Assembly (NCBI GenBank): GCA_963556195.1
Contig: OY744525.1
Location: 56,886,446 to 56,950,445, forward strand
Direction: 5' to 3'
From: Sepiola atlantica
Lineage: Eukaryota > Mollusca > Cephalopoda > Sepiida > Sepiolidae
Length of the DNA stretch: 64,000 nt
Shown here piece after piece: positions 1 through 11,773 of this stretch. Position numbers and translations under genes: made by a program. Each line of letters starts with the position of its first letter. Position 1 is the first letter of the stretch. A model generated the notes under the pieces. That model saw nothing but the letters and a program-made list of their open reading frames with translations, was not told where the DNA came from and searched no databases.

Positions 1-110
1 TAACCACTTAGAATAAGCTTGGGTTCGAGTTTGAATAGTTTTCACGGCGGTACAGTTACATTATCCATACTGATGATTGTTGGTAAACATGGAACATATA
101 CGTCTATGAA
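1..110 (+). repeat. tRNA-headed SINE, 3' part, with hammerhead-like core
   Basis: The window opens inside a SINE. A B-box-like GGGTTCGAGT lies near 21-30. Downstream, CTGATGA at 70-76 is followed by a short hairpin (77-90), GGAAC at 91-95, a near-palindromic stem III region and stem I bases TATG (105-108) pairing with CATA (66-69). This is the order of a type I hammerhead ribozyme. One core base differs (GAA read as GGA), so this copy is probably inactive. The A-box side is off the window edge. Confidence 0.6.
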
Positions 111-150
111 TATTAAAACTATTTATTTAAAAAAAAATAATGTATAGATA

Positions 151-1384
151 TCAGGTTGGAAAGAAAGTAATGTCGTTTTTGACCAATACATTTATTTCAT
201 CTAGAATTAGGGCATTTTTAATCTTGACAATAATTTCCATCATTTTCTATGACTTCTGTCCAACGATGAACTAGCTTTTTGATGCTTTCTTGAAAAAAAT
301 TTCTCTGATTTTTTAGAGAAAAACAAATTCAGGTAATTTTTTAGTTGGTCGTCATTTTCATAAATTTCATTGTTTAAGTGATGCTGTAACGACCGGAATA
401 GATTTTTAGTCCGATGGAGCAATGTCAGGTGAATAAGGCGGATGAGGCAAAACTTCATGACCTTTTTCTGAGTTAGTTTTGTTGTGTGAAGTTTTGCGTT
501 ATAATGCTGAAGCACTACACCCTTCCTATTGAGTAATGCTAGTTGTTTTTTTGATAGAGAAATTCTTAGATCATCTAGCTGCGAACAATATTTTATTGCT
601 GTGATTGTTTGATTAGGCTCTAGTAACTTATAATGAATCAGTCCTCTCATGTCCCACCATGAAGAGAGCATAACCTTCTTTGAGTGTAGTCCATGTTTTG
701 GAACAGGCTGTGGACTTTAGTTTCGGTCTAACCATTGTCTTTTGCGTTGGGTATTCTTGTAAAGAACTCATTTTTCATCCCCAGTCCCAATTCTTTACGA
801 AAATCGTCTCGATGATTCTTGGAAAGCAAAGATGTGCAAACAGTCAATGTTTGGTTTCGTTTAGCGTCGGTCAAATCGTGGGGAACCCAGAGTCCAGGTT
901 TTGAAACTTTTCCTAACACGTGAAGGCATGAAATAATTGTGGTATTGGTTGTATTAAATTGTTGAGCTAATTCTCTGCTGGTTAACTTTGTATTGGCGTC
1001 TTTATCAATTGATTTTGGCCTTCCCGAATGTCGCCGATCTGACAGGTTAAAGTCTCCAGACGAAAATTTTGCAAACCACCGTTGACATTTTCGATCATTC
1101 AGAACATTTATCCCATAGACAGTTCCAATATTCCTTGTAGCTTCTGCAGCTGAGTTTCCTTTTTTGAATTCATAGAGCATGCAATGTCTCAGATGCTCCT
1201 CACTAATATCCATTTTTGACTGCTGAGACCGCTAAACTTAATATTTTCCAACTAATTACTATATCTGAAAAGCAAAGCAAAATATTAAGACACCAATCCC
1301 CCTAAAAATCTAGCACTGTGTACAACTTAGGAGGCTGCAAAGTGATGAAGTAAAAAATACGACATTACTTTCTTTCCAACCTGA
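151..1384 (-). mobile_element. mariner DNA transposon with intact TIRs and TA target duplication
   Basis: Terminal inverted repeats begin TCAGGTTGGAAAGAAAGTAA at 151 and, on the other strand, at 1384, and agree over the first 26 bases. TA dinucleotides flank both ends (149-150 and 1385-1386), the expected mariner target duplication. Length is 1,234 bp, normal for an autonomous mariner. The transposase is on the minus strand and is broken, so the element could move only if supplied with transposase in trans. Confidence 0.95.
240..1213 (-). pseudogene. mariner transposase, degenerate
   Basis: Read from 1213 downward. The N-terminal half (1213 to about 790) has the mariner helix-turn-helix region with RWFAKF and SGRP motifs, similar to the SETMAR-type transposase. 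The reading then shifts frame. The first catalytic aspartate is seen as TGDEK followed by an in-frame stop where Trp is normal, then VLYKNTQRKRQWLD, a second stop, and SSWWDMRG. The second aspartate is lost: the family motif HDNA reads HYNA. The third, in APSD, survives only after another frameshift and is followed by a stop. The protein cannot be functional. It lies wholly inside intact TIRs, so this is an ordinary decayed mariner copy. Confidence 0.92.
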
Positions 1385-1389
1385 TATAT

Positions 1390-1394
<5 letters not shown>

Positions 1395-1429
<35 letters not shown>
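1395..1429. repeat. (TA)n microsatellite
   Basis: Pure TA run just outside the right end of the first mariner. Confidence 0.9.
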
Positions 1430-1432
<3 letters not shown>

Positions 1433-2681
1433 TATCGATAAAATATTTTTTTAATTATATTTTTTTAAACGAAAACATATGACAGGTACTTCATATTTCA
1501 AAATATTGTAAGAAGATTTATATTAGATTTTTCTCAAATGTATTTCTACATAATGATGAAAAAAATTTAACGGCATTAATAAAAAAAACAAACTAAATAC
1601 ATATTGATTTTTCTTCTTAAGTATCGAAAAATAAATTGTATTCAATATGATTTTGTTTCGTTCTTTTGTAAGATATATATTTTTGGTAGCAGAATTACCT
1701 GGAGCTCTTAGCGCTATTGGATGCCTGTATGTCAAAATAGTTTTCAAAACGGTATAAAAAAGGGTTAGAGTAAGCATAGAAGTAAAAACATTGCATTAGA
1801 AGTTAAAAACTAGAGTAAGACTACGTGTCAGAATATTGCGTCATGGACAGGAAGTCACCAAAGACACGTAAATAATAAGCTGAAAAAATCTTTCTTTTTT
1901 TCTGAACCGTGATTAGCAGCATGTGCAGCTGTACATGAGAACCAAAATGTCCAAAAAATATCTTCATAACGATGCATCTATTTTAGTTCAGAATCCAGTG
2001 CAATATCATCTCGCAAAGTAAAAAGAAAAAAATCCATTTTCTCAAACTCATTATCGGTATTAACAACATTGGAAGATAGAATATTGAGTAACCGACGGAT
2101 CATTAAATTATTATGTACATTAATATCATTGTCAGACACCAAAGTGATCATATTTTGTTGGAGCCTATGTGAAGTTGGAATCTGAGGAAATGATAAGGCC
2201 GATACAGCAACCAAAACTGCCTAAAAGGAGCCCCCAACAGCAAATTTAAGATTCCATACACAAACATATATATTCGCAATAAATGTCAGCCTTGCTGAAG
2301 CAATAACACCTCCAATAAATTATTGACAATACAACCTGATATTCGAGAATGGAAACAGGACTGTAGGAAGTCCTGAAGAAAGGAGGTCGTCCTCTCCCGA
2401 CTCTGTATTGGCCACACAAAAGGCTACTCATTCAGTCCTGCTTGTGCAGAAGGACCACCATGGTTTATATGATTTATCATATGATGAGACACTTTATTAT
2501 ATAATGTGTTTTCACTCCGAGTTAACAAAGTTACTGCAATGTTGGCGTTATGAAGGAATTGTTTTATGACGTTAGGATGGAACTTATAGTCTCCTTTTTG
2601 AGGACAGTGGGCTTATACCCTACAATCTAATATCTATAAGCCCAATAAACCAAACCAAATCTCCTATTGTATCGACTGCGG
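1430..2681. other. AT-rich sequence, no gene seen
   Basis: No coding region, tRNA-like head or repeat partner was recognised. The open frames at 1523-1777, 1978-2214 and 2246-2431 resemble no known protein and are short. Confidence 0.5.
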
Positions 2682-5099
2682 AATGATTTATTTACAAAAT
2701 ATAAATATGCAAAAGAAATGAATCCACAAATGATTTATTTACAAAATATAAATATGCAAAAGAAATGAATCCACAAATGATTTATTTACAAAATATAAAT
2801 ATGCAAAAGAAATGAATCCACAAATGATTTATTTACAAAATATAAACATGCAAAAGAAATGAATCCACAAATGATTTATTTTCAAAATATAAATATGCAA
2901 AAGAAATGAATCCACAAATGATTTATATACAAAATATAAATATGCAAAAGAAATGAATCCACAAATGATTTATTTACAAAATATAAATATGCAAAAGAAA
3001 TGAATCCACAAATGATTTATTTACAAAATATAAATATGCAAAAGACATGAATCCACAAATGATTTATTTACAAAATATAAATATGCAAAAGAAATGAATC
3101 CACAAATGATTTATTTACAAAATATAAATATGCAAAAGAAATGAATCCACAAATGATTTATTTACAAAATATAAATATGCAAAAGAAATGAATCCACAAA
3201 TGATTTATTTACAAAATATAAATATGCAAAAGAAATGAATCCACAAATGATTTATTTACAAAATATAAATATGCAAAAGAAATGAATCCACAAATGATTT
3301 ATTTACAAAATATAAATATGCAAAAGAAATGAATCCACAAATGATTTATTTACAAAATATAAATATGCAAAAGAAATGAATCCACAAATGATTTATTTAC
3401 AAAATATAAATATGCAAAAGAAATGAATCCACAAATGATTTATTTACAAAATATAAATATGCAAAAGAAATGAATCCACAAATGATTTATTTACAAAATA
3501 TAAATATGCAAAAGAAATGAATCCACAAATGATTTATTTACAAAATATAAATATGCAAAAGAAATGAATCCACAAATGATTTATTTACAAAATATAAATA
3601 TGCAAAAGAAATGAATCCACAAATGATTTATTTACAAAATATAAATATGCAAAAGAAATGAATCCACAAATGATTTATTTACAAAATATAAATATGCAAA
3701 AGAAATGAATCCACAAATGATTTATTTACAAAATATAAATATGCAAAAGAAATGAATCCACAAATAGTTTATTTACAAAATATAAATATGCAAAATAAAA
3801 GAATCCACAAATGATTTATTTACAAAATATAAATATGCAAAAGAAATGAATCCACAAATGATTTATTTACAAAATATAAATATGCAAAAGAAATGAATCC
3901 ACAAATGATTTATTTACAAAATATAAATATACAAAAGAAATGAATCCACAAATGATTTATTTACAAAATATAAATATGCAAAAGAAATGAATCCACAAAT
4001 GATTTATTTACAAAATATAAATATGCAAAAGAAATGAATCCACAAATGATTTATTTACAAAATATAAACATGCAAAAGAAATGAATCCACAAATGATTTA
4101 TTTTCAAAATATAAATATGCAAAAGAAATGAATCCACAAATGATTTATTTACAAAATATAAATATGCAAAAGAAATGAATCCACAAATGATTTATTTACA
4201 AAATATAAATATGCAAAAGAAATGAATCCACAAATGATTTATTTACAAAATATAAATATGCAAAAGAAATGAATCCACAAATGATTTATTTACAAAATAT
4301 AAATATGCAAAAGAAATGAATCCACAAATGATTTATTTACAAAATATAAATATGCAAAAGAAATGAATCCACAAATGATTTATTTACAAAATATAAATAT
4401 GCAAAAGAAATGAATCCACAAATGATTTATTTACAAAATATAAATATGCAAAAGAAATGAATCCACAAATAGTTTATTTACAAAATATAAATATGCAAAA
4501 TAAGAGAATCCACAAATGATTTATTTACAAAATATAAATATGCAAAAGAAATGAATCCACAAATGATTTATTTACAAAATATAAATATGCAAAAGAAATG
4601 AATCCACAAATGATTTATTTACAAAATATAAATATGCAAAAGAAATGAATCCACAAATGATTTATTTACAAAATATAAATATGCAAAAGAAATGAATCCA
4701 CAAATGATTTATTTACAAAATATAAATATGCAAAAGAAATGAATCCACAAATGATTTATTTACAAAATATAAATATGCAAAAGAAATGAATCCACAAATG
4801 ATTTATTTACAAAATATAAATATGCAAAAGAAATGAATCCACAAATGATTTATTTACAAAATATAAATATGCAAAAGAAATGAATCCACAAATGATTTAT
4901 TTACAAAATATAAATATGCAAAAGAAATGAATCCACAAATGATTTATTTACAAAATATAAATATGCAAAAGAAATGAATCCACAAATGATTTATTTACAA
5001 AATATAAATATGCAAAAGAAATGAATCCACAAATGATTTATTTACAAAATATAAATATGCAAAAGAAATGAATCCACAAATGATTTATTTACAAAATAG
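2682..5099. repeat. 47-bp minisatellite, about 51 copies
   Basis: The unit contains ATGATTTATTTACAAAATAT followed by AAATATGCAAAAGAAATGAA and TCCACAA; phase markers at 3001 and 3048 give a 47-bp period. Most units are identical. Rare variants recur at whole-unit spacings: a pair (TATAAACATG then TTTTCAAAAT) at 2841/2880 and again 1,222 bp (26 units) later, and AATAGTTT with a changed GCAAAATAA/AGAG tail at 3765 and 705 bp (15 units) later. This implies block duplication inside the array. No open frame spans it. Confidence 0.97.
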
Positions 5100-5439
5100 A
5101 ATCTATTAAACATTTGAAAATATTAAGAACCTCTAATACAAAAACCTGTTACGAAAATAAATAGAGTCGGCATTAAATAACCAAAAATCGTGGATGTTTA
5201 CCAACGGTCCAACGATTGAAGTCAAAGAGAAACTTCCTCAGCCATGTCGAACCTCTAACAACATATCGGGAAGAGACAAGACTACAGCTGTGGACCAGAC
5301 GGCTATGGAATGCCACCCTCAAACTGACATAAGAATCCCCCTTCTGAGGTCCTCCCTTCCGGTTCAGAATTACTCTGGCTCCAGTGTAAAACACTCAACC
5401 ACCTGAGAACGGCAATGGGGCGATCAAAAGTTGCTATGA

Positions 5440-5792
5440 GTATTGATTTACTCCTCTCCAGGAGTTAGGCACAAGGCCAGTTTTTATCTTACTCCCACAA
5501 GTAAGATGTGACCCAAGGTCGGGTCGGGAAAGTGGGGTTTAAAAATTGCCTGGACAGCCCCGTCGGCATTCCGCGGTAGGGGCGCCTCAGTCAGTAAGCA
5601 ATAAACTTACTCCTCCCTAAAGAGAGGAGGCGAAGCCTGGGAGGGTGGACCTCCTAGAACTGCACAGGACAGACCCATAGACCGGCGTAAATCAAGCCCG
5701 AAGGCCAAGACAATACCAGTCTATGAGGTGCAGTATCCATCGGAACAGATACTACACTTTGATCTTAGCCAAAAGGCCAAGAAAAGGCTATG
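5440..5792 (-). repeat. repeat headed by U2 snRNA 5' sequence
   Basis: Reading the minus strand from about 5790: GGCCTTTTGGCTAAGATCAA, then AGTGTAGTATCTGTTC. This matches about 40 nt of the U2 snRNA 5' end, including the GUAGUA branch-site recognition element, with one extra A. The sequence then leaves U2 and runs through GC-richer DNA containing CCTCCCAGGC, shared with the array at 22.06-23.30 kb. The Sm site and 3' stem-loops of U2 are not recognisable, so this is a U2-derived repeat rather than a U2 gene. The upstream stretch 5100-5440 holds nothing recognised. Confidence 0.8.
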
Positions 5793-6599
5793 AGTAGATG
5801 AGGGCTATAAAACTGACTCAGCCATCTACGAATATGGAGAGAAGGACCATACGATGAAACACCGCCTTCTCTGTCGATTACTGCCCAACTAGCGTAAGTT
5901 GAAAAATCTTGCAGAGTACAACAATAATGCAAAGGAATGCGTACAATAGTGGGAAACTGTCGTATAACGACATGCTTCAAAGAGGCGCAAAGAAGATTTA
6001 TTCTTCTAAGTTGTTATTTTTAAATTTTAATAAAATATCAAAGAAATACAAATTACTTCTAATTGGCACGATCAGTTTGTTTCATTTTATAGATATGATT
6101 TCTTTTAGAAGAGATTAACTTAGAGACATGTCTCTAAAATAATCTATGTTAAAAGTATCTTATTTATTGGATTGCGCACGTGTCATACTTTATGAAGCAG
6201 CAGAGTTTTTCTTCAACACCATAAAAACCCGATTAGTTTATATTTATTAAATTCTAAAGTAGCACTTATTTTATTAATTATCAAAAGCATCAGATAACAT
6301 CTTCACTAATGTTTCTCCTGGAGTCATGATAGCTTTTTTTTTATCTAACAACATCAAACCTCTTTCTATCCAGGTGACAGGCCATTAGGTTTGATGGGAC
6401 CTTGTTTTGCGTCTGTACTTCGTTCTGTTCGCCATAGTGAAATGAATTTTAGTGAATTTTATTTATTTCATCCTGACTGCTTTAATTTTGTTTTGATTTG
6501 ATAACAGAGATTGGTTCTTTAAAGTACATTAACTCCTCTTGTTTAAAATCATAATTTTTCTCTCATATTTTTGTTTCATTTTACTTCAGTCGAAGTTCT
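5793..6599. other. no feature seen
   Basis: AT-rich sequence without a credible coding region or recognised repeat. Confidence 0.45.
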
Positions 6600-7075
6600 C
6601 AGAAATCAAGAGACCACTTCCTGGGGCTGACACTCGAGCTCTATATGTGATACATAGGTATTCGCCTGTTCCAATAAAGTACTCCTTTAGCTCTCAAGCG
6701 TTGAATTAGTGAAGAAGTTTAGAACATTAATTTTCCTTTCCCTAATTGACCAGTTGATTATGTTATAGTATATCTTTGGTCTCTTGGTCTTACAGGATGC
6801 CAGGACAAGAATTCATCTGGTCTGGTGGAGTATCTAGCTTAGTGCTATTACTTGAGATAACATCACTAGAAGAAGGTGCACCACTCCTTGTATAAACTGG
6901 TTCATAGCCAAACCGAGAAAATCTTATTTGGGCTTCGAATACTGTGTTATTTTGAATATTTGGTCAGGGTTTACTTGTAGGGGAAAGTATCCTCATGTCA
7001 GGTTGTCCTGACAAACCCTTTTACAGAGAGACCAAATACAAACGAGGATAATGTCTAATAGGTAATTCAAACTTC
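6600..7075 (+). repeat. dispersed repeat D1, copy 1
   Basis: Matches the reverse complement of 46885-47310 in the same order, for example CCAGGACAAGAA, TCTGGTGGAGTATC, TTATTTGGGCTTCGAATACT and TAGGTAATTCAA. The copies are clearly diverged. No coding content was recognised. It abuts a LINE C-terminal relic, so it may be untranslated or linker sequence of a larger element. Confidence 0.75.
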
Positions 7076-7079
7076 CTTT

Positions 7080-7345
7080 TTATTTTTATTTTCATTCATT
7101 TGCTGGGGACAGGGCATTCTTCCAAATGCCATACGATCACCCGCTATTTACAGACTCCAACCGAGAGCTCTTTTCAGGATTCTGGCTGTTCCCTTGAGTG
7201 CAGTTGTTTGGATTTCTTTTGCACTTGGTTCACCAGGTATACTTGCTAAATACTTTTTCAAGTCCTTCTTCATGAGTCCAGTGGCTCCTATGATAACTGG
7301 AATGATGGAGATCTCTTTGAGGTTCCAGTTTCTTTTCATAATGTG
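7080..7345 (-). pseudogene. non-LTR retrotransposon C-terminal tail, relic
   Basis: A 63-residue minus-strand frame (7339-7148) contains IIPVIIGATGLMKKDLKKYL and, further on, IQTTALKGTARILKRAL. The pattern of hydrophobic VIIGA/TG, then TALxGTARILRRxL, is a common extreme C-terminus of LINE polyproteins in invertebrates. No reverse transcriptase or endonuclease domain is present nearby. The exact clade cannot be told from this tail alone. Confidence 0.65.
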
Positions 7346-7519
7346 TCATCATTTGTCTGTTTAGGATAATTCTGATACATCATTCGTCCGTTTATGATAA
7401 TTCTGTTTTTGTCTGTTACATAGAAAATATTTAATTACTAGCGTGACCTGTGGAAATTCCACAGTTGTATCCTTCATCTGTTGTATATTGCGACCGGGCT
7501 TAAAAATAATTCATAGCAT

Positions 7520-7835
7520 ATTATAGTTCCAGAATATATCGGCCATAATTGTCTCTAAATGTCTTTAATGAATCTGTGACATATTTTCATTCTATAGACG
7601 TCTGGTGCACACTGTGACCTACGATATTATTGTACCAGTTTTTTTCAAACTGACACTTACTCATCTAAGTACCTCGGTTGATGTAGTTCCAGAATATATC
7701 TGTCTATAAGGAGCCTATCTCAAAAACCCTTGAAGGTGTTTGTGGCATATTTCCATTCTATGGACGCCCGGCGCGAACGCAGACCCAACGATATTATTAT
7801 ACCATATTTGTACAGAAGAGATACTACACTTTGAT
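7520..7835. repeat. 160-bp direct duplication plus U2-like fragment
   Basis: AGTTCCAGAATATATC occurs near 7523 and 7684, and each is followed by a diverged copy of a segment ending CGATATTATTRTACCA. At 7809-7832 follows GATACTACACTTTGAT, the reverse complement of the U2-type motif seen at 5.7 kb. Confidence 0.65.
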
Positions 7836-8469
7836 TTAGAACATGTAGTTTACTTCGAGTTTCAACGTTGGACACAGAGCGGCATCAGATGATATTTTTA
7901 AAATTACTAGTATTTTCGGCGATCGGGCAATGTCATCTTTGAAAAAGGGAATGGAGATTGATAACGTACGTTCGAACATGAAACTGGCTTAACCTATTTT
8001 TATACGGATGACATTGTCACAGACGCGTCTGTTCTTTTTAATGCGAATGATATAATAGTCAGATAGGTTCAAAGATGGCGCAACGGTAGAAAAAATGATA
8101 TTAAAAATAGAATTACAAATTTTCGTTTTCTTTTTTCTTCTTAATTTAAAATTCCTTTTTACTGCATTTGCAGCAAATATTTGTGCGTGGAAAAATAATT
8201 TACAAAATTAAATTGTAAATTACAGTATATTTTATTTCATTTACCAAGAGAGCAGTAAGTGAACCTCGCTTCCCTTATTTCATCCTTTAGTAATCACATT
8301 CTATGAGCGATGTTTCCAACAAAGGGGGGAGAATTGCTGTTTTCTGGGACAGAATCCATCCATATAACACTTACCGTTGAATAGTGTTGACCATGAAATA
8401 GAATTAATTTAGCCCATTACATCAAGTGGCTCCATGCCTTGTCTGGAGCGATTTCCATGAAAAGAATTA
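7836..8469. other. no feature seen
   Basis: AT-rich sequence, no coding signal recognised. Confidence 0.4.
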
Positions 8470-9250
8470 AATTAAATCTATATGAATAAATGCGAAAGAG
8501 TATTTTCATTCATCACTTCTATATTACTATCAGAACGGCTCACTTCAATTTAAATCAATAATGCTGCATAATATTTTGAAATGCTGTATATATAGTACAG
8601 AGGGGAGACCGATAGGCATATATATGAATGCCAAATTTGTATAACTATTTTTAGACAGTTCATAAAAAATAATGTTTCGCGTTATTCATTTGTAATTTTA
8701 TTGTCCTATATTTTCTTTATATATTCAATATATGTCGATATTAACAGTAATTAATTAAAAGATTTAATTCAAAAAGGATAACTTACTAAAAAACCTTTAT
8801 TAAAATAGTTGTTTATTAATTTTTGCGGAAGGTAATTTAAATTAAACTAACATCGCTGGCCAAAAAGAAAGATAAACCGACGACACATAAGTATGAGAGG
8901 GGAGATGGTGACTGTTTACTTGTTTGCTCGCTCCCCCTCTCCATCTCTCCATCCCTCGCTCCCGTTAGCGACGCCATATTACAAAAAAATATTTTTTAAA
9001 TTCAATGTTCGTTTCAATTTTGTGGGAAAAAAACGTTTCATATTTGTCTTGAAATGTTCCTTTCCGGCCTTCAGATGCCATCACTTTCTAAATGTTAAGC
9101 CTACCCAAACACACACGCACCATCGCTCAGGCGAATTAATCTCTTCTTTCTTTTCATCTCTTTATGGTCTCATTTAAATGATAAATAAATTTGTATCAAA
9201 ATTGCCAAAAATGTTAATGTTAATCTATTTATATGAATAACCGCAAACGA
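8470..9250 (+). repeat. dispersed repeat D2, copy 1
   Basis: Shares an ordered series of blocks with 18190-18830 on the same strand: ATGAATAAATGCGAAAG, a CT-rich block near CCCCCTC, CAGGCGAATT (versus CTGAGCGAATT) and AATAAATTTGTATCAAAATT. The small open frame inside is not conserved with the partner copy and is not considered coding. Confidence 0.65.
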
Positions 9251-9484
9251 TTTTGACGTTTTTAACTTATGGATAAAATGTTTATTATTTAAAATTTTTG
9301 GTTTCAAATATTTGAAATAACGAACTTTGCGAATCGATAGCGAGCTGGCAAATTCAGCTAATATATTAATAAGTTTCGCTGTCCCAACTAGTTTTATATC
9401 ATTATTTTTCATTTCATTAAAAAAACATATTTAGACTGTAGCAAAAATCGGGTGATTTCGACAGTAAGTTTTATAGAAAATGTG

Positions 9485-9485
<1 letters not shown>

Positions 9486-9541
<56 letters not shown>
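9486..9541. repeat. (TA)n microsatellite
   Basis: Uninterrupted TA run; a tyrosine/isoleucine-rich open frame across it is an artefact. Confidence 0.95.
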
Positions 9542-9545
<4 letters not shown>

Positions 9546-9786
9546 CTAGAACTGAGTTAATGAACGTTTGTATTTTAATCACAAAAATACATGGTAAGAT
9601 ATTTCTCAGTTTGGGATTCGGTTATGTTTTATATACTCTTAATTATTCCAATTAGCCGAAATTTTTAAACCAATTCACCCACTCCTTATTATACTTGTAT
9701 CTATATTACTTTCACCCTTTCTCACTGCATGCTGTTTGACAACCGCTCTTAAAATGTATGGTATCTATCATGCTCGCCCCCATCGC

Positions 9787-9823
9787 TCTCTCTCTATCTA
9801 TCTATCTATCTATCTCTCTCTCC

Positions 9824-9856
<33 letters not shown>
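9787..9856. repeat. (TC)n / (TATC)n microsatellite
   Basis: Mixed TC and TATC tracts. Confidence 0.9.
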
Positions 9857-9859
<3 letters not shown>

Positions 9860-10199
9860 TTATTAAGAGCCGAAGTTAATAAAAAATGAAAAATAAAAAA
9901 AATGGTAATAGTCTATTATAAACAGATGGAAATATCCTAACAAGTAGTAATACTATTCAACCAGTAGCTGTAGAGAGAACTAGATAAGAAAAGAGAAGAA
10001 AATATAGCAAACAAATGAAAACGATTTTCGGATTTTTCTTAAAAACTTTTTTTTATTGCACTGGCTTTGCAAACTCACTTCTTTCTTATTCAAACAATAT
10101 AATCCGAGCTCAATGGTGACCCAACGGCTGACTTTTTTTTGTACAGAATAGGTTTAACCGTAACCATGTCTACGAACCTAATAAGTCTGACATACATTG

Positions 10200-10367
10200 A
10201 TTCTCTCTCTCTCTCTCCTTGTCTCTCTCACTTTTTATTCTCTCCACCTATGGGTTAAATAATATTAGCACTTGTGGTGATATTCCCAATTGTTTATAAT
10301 GTACTATTACAATCTTCTGTTTTATAGCAAGTTTTATTTCCTTTGACTGATAGTAACCAGAAAGGAC

Positions 10368-10411
<44 letters not shown>

Positions 10412-10550
10412 AAGAAAGACAGACAGAAGTGAGAGTGTATAGATACTGTAATAAATGAGAGCGTCAATAAACAACATACAGTGAAAGAGGGTGAGAGTAA
10501 TATACTTAAACTTACTAAAAGATGTGTGACTTGGTGTGTACATTACAAAT
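10200..10550 (+). repeat. dispersed repeat D3, uninterrupted copy, with (GA)n
   Basis: Contains CTTGTGGTGATATTCCC, an ACTATTACAATCTTCTGTTTTATAG segment, a (GA)n run (10372-10406) and GAGGGTGAGAGTAATA. The same order is found at 28765-29760, where a LINE is inserted in the middle. This copy therefore shows the empty site. Confidence 0.75.
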
Positions 10551-10734
10551 TACGGTTAATTAGAACAATTAAAATTATTTTAAAAAACATTACTCAATCG
10601 CCAAACCAATGAATATCGTAACATGTATTTCGTATTATTAAAATAAATAAGAAAAACAGCCTACAATAAAAAAAACTTTGATTAACTCAGATTTCGTATA
10701 ATAATGTATTTTACAAACACGTACCTTTATTTTC

Positions 10735-11070
10735 TTTCTTTACGTGTTTCTTTTCTTTACTTCCTTCCTTTCTGTTATTTTTTCTTTTTTTTCTTTCTTT
10801 TCTTTTCGTTTCGTTTTGTTATTTCTTTCTTTCTTTTCTTTAATTCTTTCCTTTCTGTTAATTTTTCTTTTCTTCCCTCTTTTCGTTTCGTTTTGTTATT
10901 CCTTTCTTTCTTTTCTTTAATTCCTTCTTTTCTATTATTTTTCCTTTCTTTCCTATTTTCTTTTCGTTTGTTATTCCTTTCTTTCTTTCCATTACTTCCT
11001 TCCTTTCTTTCTTTATTCTTTCCTTTTTCTTTTCCTTGTTTTCGTCTTTTCTTCTTTTCTATCTTTCTAT
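10735..11070. repeat. polypyrimidine/polypurine tract with about 80-bp tandem units
   Basis: Almost every base on the plus strand is C or T. About three units starting CTTTTCGTTTCGTTTTGTTA begin near 10800, 10878 and 10959, so the block is a tandem repeat rather than a simple (TTTC)n. The lysine/arginine/glutamate-rich and phenylalanine/serine-rich open frames here are artefacts. Confidence 0.85.
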
Positions 11071-11074
11071 GTAT

Positions 11075-11715
11075 ATACAGTATTATTCCAAGAAAAAATT
11101 GACATCTGAACACATTTTATGAATGGAAAATGAGGTAGTTTATGACAAGTTAGAAGTATTTATGACCACTTAATATTTGCTACATTCATTGTTTTCCATA
11201 AGTTGACCTTTTTTAATCTCCAAAAACTATCTATTTGCCATTATCAAAAGAACTAATAGGCAATTAGGATATCAAATCAAAGAGTAGGGAATTCAAAGAA
11301 ATTTCCTACTTTTTGTCATTCTGACAATTTTCTTCTTAGAACTTTGACAACATTAATCAAGGAACATAATCATTTCCTATGTGTACCATTAAAGTTTTAT
11401 TTAAGTTTCATTAAAGTTTGTTTGTGGAAGTAATACAAAAAATGGTGTTTTTTCATTGTTTGTTTTTGTTTATCCAATACTGTATGTGTCCACATCTAAA
11501 CAAGTCAGCTTACCTGTGTAATAAAACCGTTCCTTGTGGTTCTGGGCACCGCTAAGTGTTTTACCCGTAATGGGCAGAATGTATCAAGAATCCACCATAC
11601 TGGACGTCTCCGTCTTTCATAATTGAAACGGAATATCGAATCAAAAAGAATTATGATTCTGTGTTATATTTTACATTCTATTCAGTTTTTGTTTGTTTAT
11701 AACATTATTCTTATC
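11075..11715. other. no feature seen
   Basis: Unique-looking AT-rich sequence without a recognised gene. Confidence 0.4.
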
Positions 11716-11716
11716 A

Positions 11717-11730
11717 ACACACACACACAC

Positions 11731-11768
<38 letters not shown>
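11717..11768. repeat. (CA)n(TA)n microsatellite
   Basis: A short CA run followed by TA; it ends exactly where the 300-bp repeat begins. Confidence 0.9.

Positions 11769-11773
<5 letters not shown>

Noticed and set aside
2682..5099. CRISPR-like array
   Set aside because: The 47-bp units are head-to-tail with no unique spacers, and the genome is clearly eukaryotic; it is a minisatellite.
5740..5792. Functional U2 snRNA gene
   Set aside because: Only the 5' part of U2 is present; the Sm site and 3' stem-loops are replaced by unrelated sequence.
10704..11113. Phenylalanine/serine-rich or lysine-rich proteins on either strand
   Set aside because: They are translations of the polypyrimidine tract.
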